Shown here: one piece after another, positions 62,406-64,000 of the stretch | Position numbering within the stretch: the first letter of the stretch is position 1 | Layout of the letters: every line of letters starts with the position of its first letter | Assembly: GCA_027574665.1 (NCBI GenBank) | Contig: CM050653.1 | Coordinates: forward strand, 42,048,118 to 42,112,117 | Origin: Rhynochetos jubatus | Lineage: Eukaryota; Chordata; Aves; Eurypygiformes; Rhynochetidae | Reading direction: 5' to 3' | DNA: 64,000 nt | Notes under the pieces: generated by a model | Database searches by the model: none | Told to the model about the DNA's origin: nothing | The model's input: only the letters and a program-made list of their open reading frames with translations | Translations under genes and position numbers: made by a program

Positions 62406-63639
62406 GTTATATAGCCCCAAGCAGTTTACATTCTTTCATATTCTTTTCCACGTTCCATGGAAGGCAATGGTAAGTTTCTGTTCATTAACTAGACACAAGT
62501 CGAAGCCTGCATTAAGGTAACAGAGTAGAACAGTGCCTTAAAATACCGTAAGAATGTAAACATTATGGCCTGGCAGAAATTCACCTGGAACTTCCTGTCA
62601 GGCAGATGGAATATGCCCATCTGAATCCCTGACAGCCTATGTGCCTGCCCTGCTTGCCGTGTTTCTTCAACCGTGCTGACTTTTGCTTTCAAACACATCC
62701 CTTGCTGAGGTGCTCTGCAGTCTGGAAAGAAACAGAAGGGACGTTTCCTGCACATCCAAACTGTGCAGCTGCACTGCTGGGGCAGGAAATGGGAAGACCC
62801 CCAAGCCAGGCACTATCTCCAGGTTACTATTCTACAGCCATACCCAGGATGGGTATCAAAGGTAAGTTAATGCTTGTGCAAAACCTGTAACACACAGGGT
62901 TTCCACGCTGAAGAGCTTGAATTCTTCAGCAATGTTTAGAACATATTTTGTTACGGTGCTTAAACAATGAAGAGAAGGCACATATTGTAAGTTGGAGAGT
63001 TCATATAAGAATGAGCATTAAAAAAAAAAACAACACTCAGCACAAAGCAAAGAAACAAGAGGAGGAAATCAGGACAGATGAGGAATGACAAAGCTTATTT
63101 ACACCAGAAAAAATAAAGAGTACTTCTCATCATTGGCCTTATGAATTATTTTGACTGGGCTGTCAGATTCACTGTAGAAAATTACCACCCCAAAGGCAGG
63201 GAAAAAAGTAACAGGCAACAACGTGTAATATTTGAGTTTATAGACTGTGGACACTCATGTTTACCTCATTTTCTTCAACCTGAAAACAGTAGTTCTCCCT
63301 GTAAATTTAAAAGTAATTTTTTACATTGTGACATTATTTTTGGGTTTTTTTGTTCTTTTTGCTTTAAATTTACCATGCTCCTGAAAACAACTCTGGAATC
63401 CCAGGGTCCAACACCTTCCCTTAGCAATCTCAGGGACTCAGCAGTGGAAACAGTTCTCCAGGATGGTTACTAAATGAGCTTTTTTCTTTTTTTTTTTAGA
63501 TAAAAATGATTGTCTTCTTTCTTCCATATAAGGCACTGCTTTTATTCAGACCACTACCAGGAATCTGCCCAGTGTCTGAGAACATAAATAACTTGATATA
63601 CAAAGAAAAGTTAGTTTAGATATTTTAAAAAACCCAAAC

Positions 63640-63810
63640 ACATTCTTTGAACAGTAAAAAATAACTAAGTATTGGAACAGCCTGTCTATAGAAGCTGCAA
63701 CGTTAATCACATTACAGAACACGCACAGGCATACTAGGTATGGCCACAAGAGAAGATGATGGCCCAAAATGTCTTCTAAAACTCCTTTCCAGCCCTGCAT
63801 TCCTCTCATG
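63640..63810 (+). mobile_element. Possible old CR1/L2-like LINE 3' end
   Basis: TATTGGAACAGCCTG near the start and AGATGATGGCCC...CCTTTCCAGCCCTGCATTC near the end follow the order of a LINE 3' end of the CR1 clade. The middle is diverged. It is an old fragment and the call is tentative. Confidence 0.4.
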
Positions 63811-64000
63811 CTTGATAAATGTACCCTCCAATGTGGAGATAATTTTCTGGAGTACACAGGTTTGACAATCGCTTTGAAGAATGGAAGCTAATGCTATTAA
63901 AGCACAGTTAGACCTGTCTAGATTGCATCAAGAAGTCCTGCTTTCAACTCTCTCCTACGTGCTTCCACATTATGCACTTCCTATACATTTCCCACATATT

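Larger units (their letters stand above)
45663..64000 (-). other. CMC1: CMC1 intron, extending past the window
   Basis: No match to the N-terminal CMC1 region (HLRHVE...IMREKAKERC in human) was found on the minus strand, so this is treated as one intron of at least 18 kb. It contains a CR1 copy at 46102-46526, a possible old LINE end near 63640, and several inverted repeats. Open frames, including 192 codons on the minus strand at 47311-47889, are not recognised. A missed short exon cannot be excluded. Confidence 0.55.

Noticed and set aside
62489-64000. Search for the CMC1 promoter and first exons near the right edge
   Set aside because: No CpG island and no match to the CMC1 N-terminus. 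The 5' part of the gene must lie outside the window.

Overview
The window looks like bird nuclear DNA. It carries CR1 LINE copies with the avian 3' end, several avian-type LTR fossils, compact introns, and two genes whose proteins align closely with vertebrate AZI2 and CMC1. The species cannot be fixed from the sequence alone.

Layout. Bases 1-15.6 kb are AT-rich and hold no intact gene. On the minus strand they contain what I read as the remains of ZCWPW2. One exon (11807-12053) still aligns almost gap-free with the CW zinc finger and the start of the PWWP domain, but it is full of stops and has two frameshifts. A weaker second exon lies at 8890-9037. A CpG island at 15290-15640 has a good minus-strand splice donor and an E2F-type site and sits where that gene's promoter is expected. 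A second, larger CpG island at 18.8-20.05 kb is the promoter of AZI2 (NAP1), which runs on the plus strand to about 40.15 kb. All seven AZI2 coding exons can be placed with consistent phases, giving 387 residues. The last intron begins with GC instead of GT. From 44.7 kb to beyond the right edge lies CMC1 on the minus strand, tail-to-tail with AZI2. Its last two coding exons are in the window and the rest lies outside. The order (ZCWPW2)-AZI2-CMC1 and the orientations agree with the arrangement known in mammals.

Function. AZI2 is a TBK1/IKKepsilon adaptor in interferon, NF-kB and selective-autophagy signalling. Its promoter here carries a kB site and a CLEAR-like E-box. CMC1 is a twin CX9C protein of the mitochondrial intermembrane space, used in cytochrome c oxidase assembly. 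ZCWPW2 is a histone-methylation reader whose loss in vertebrates has been linked to loss of PRDM9, which birds lack, so its decay here makes biological sense.

The points most worth checking are the ZCWPW2 fossil, a phase-preserving candidate cassette exon of AZI2 at 29714-29791, the GC-AG intron with an open read-through tail, and a near-perfect 21-bp hairpin at 60494-60577 that pairs better as minus-strand (CMC1-sense) RNA. Exon ends and homologies were read by eye from recalled protein sequences; no database search was run.
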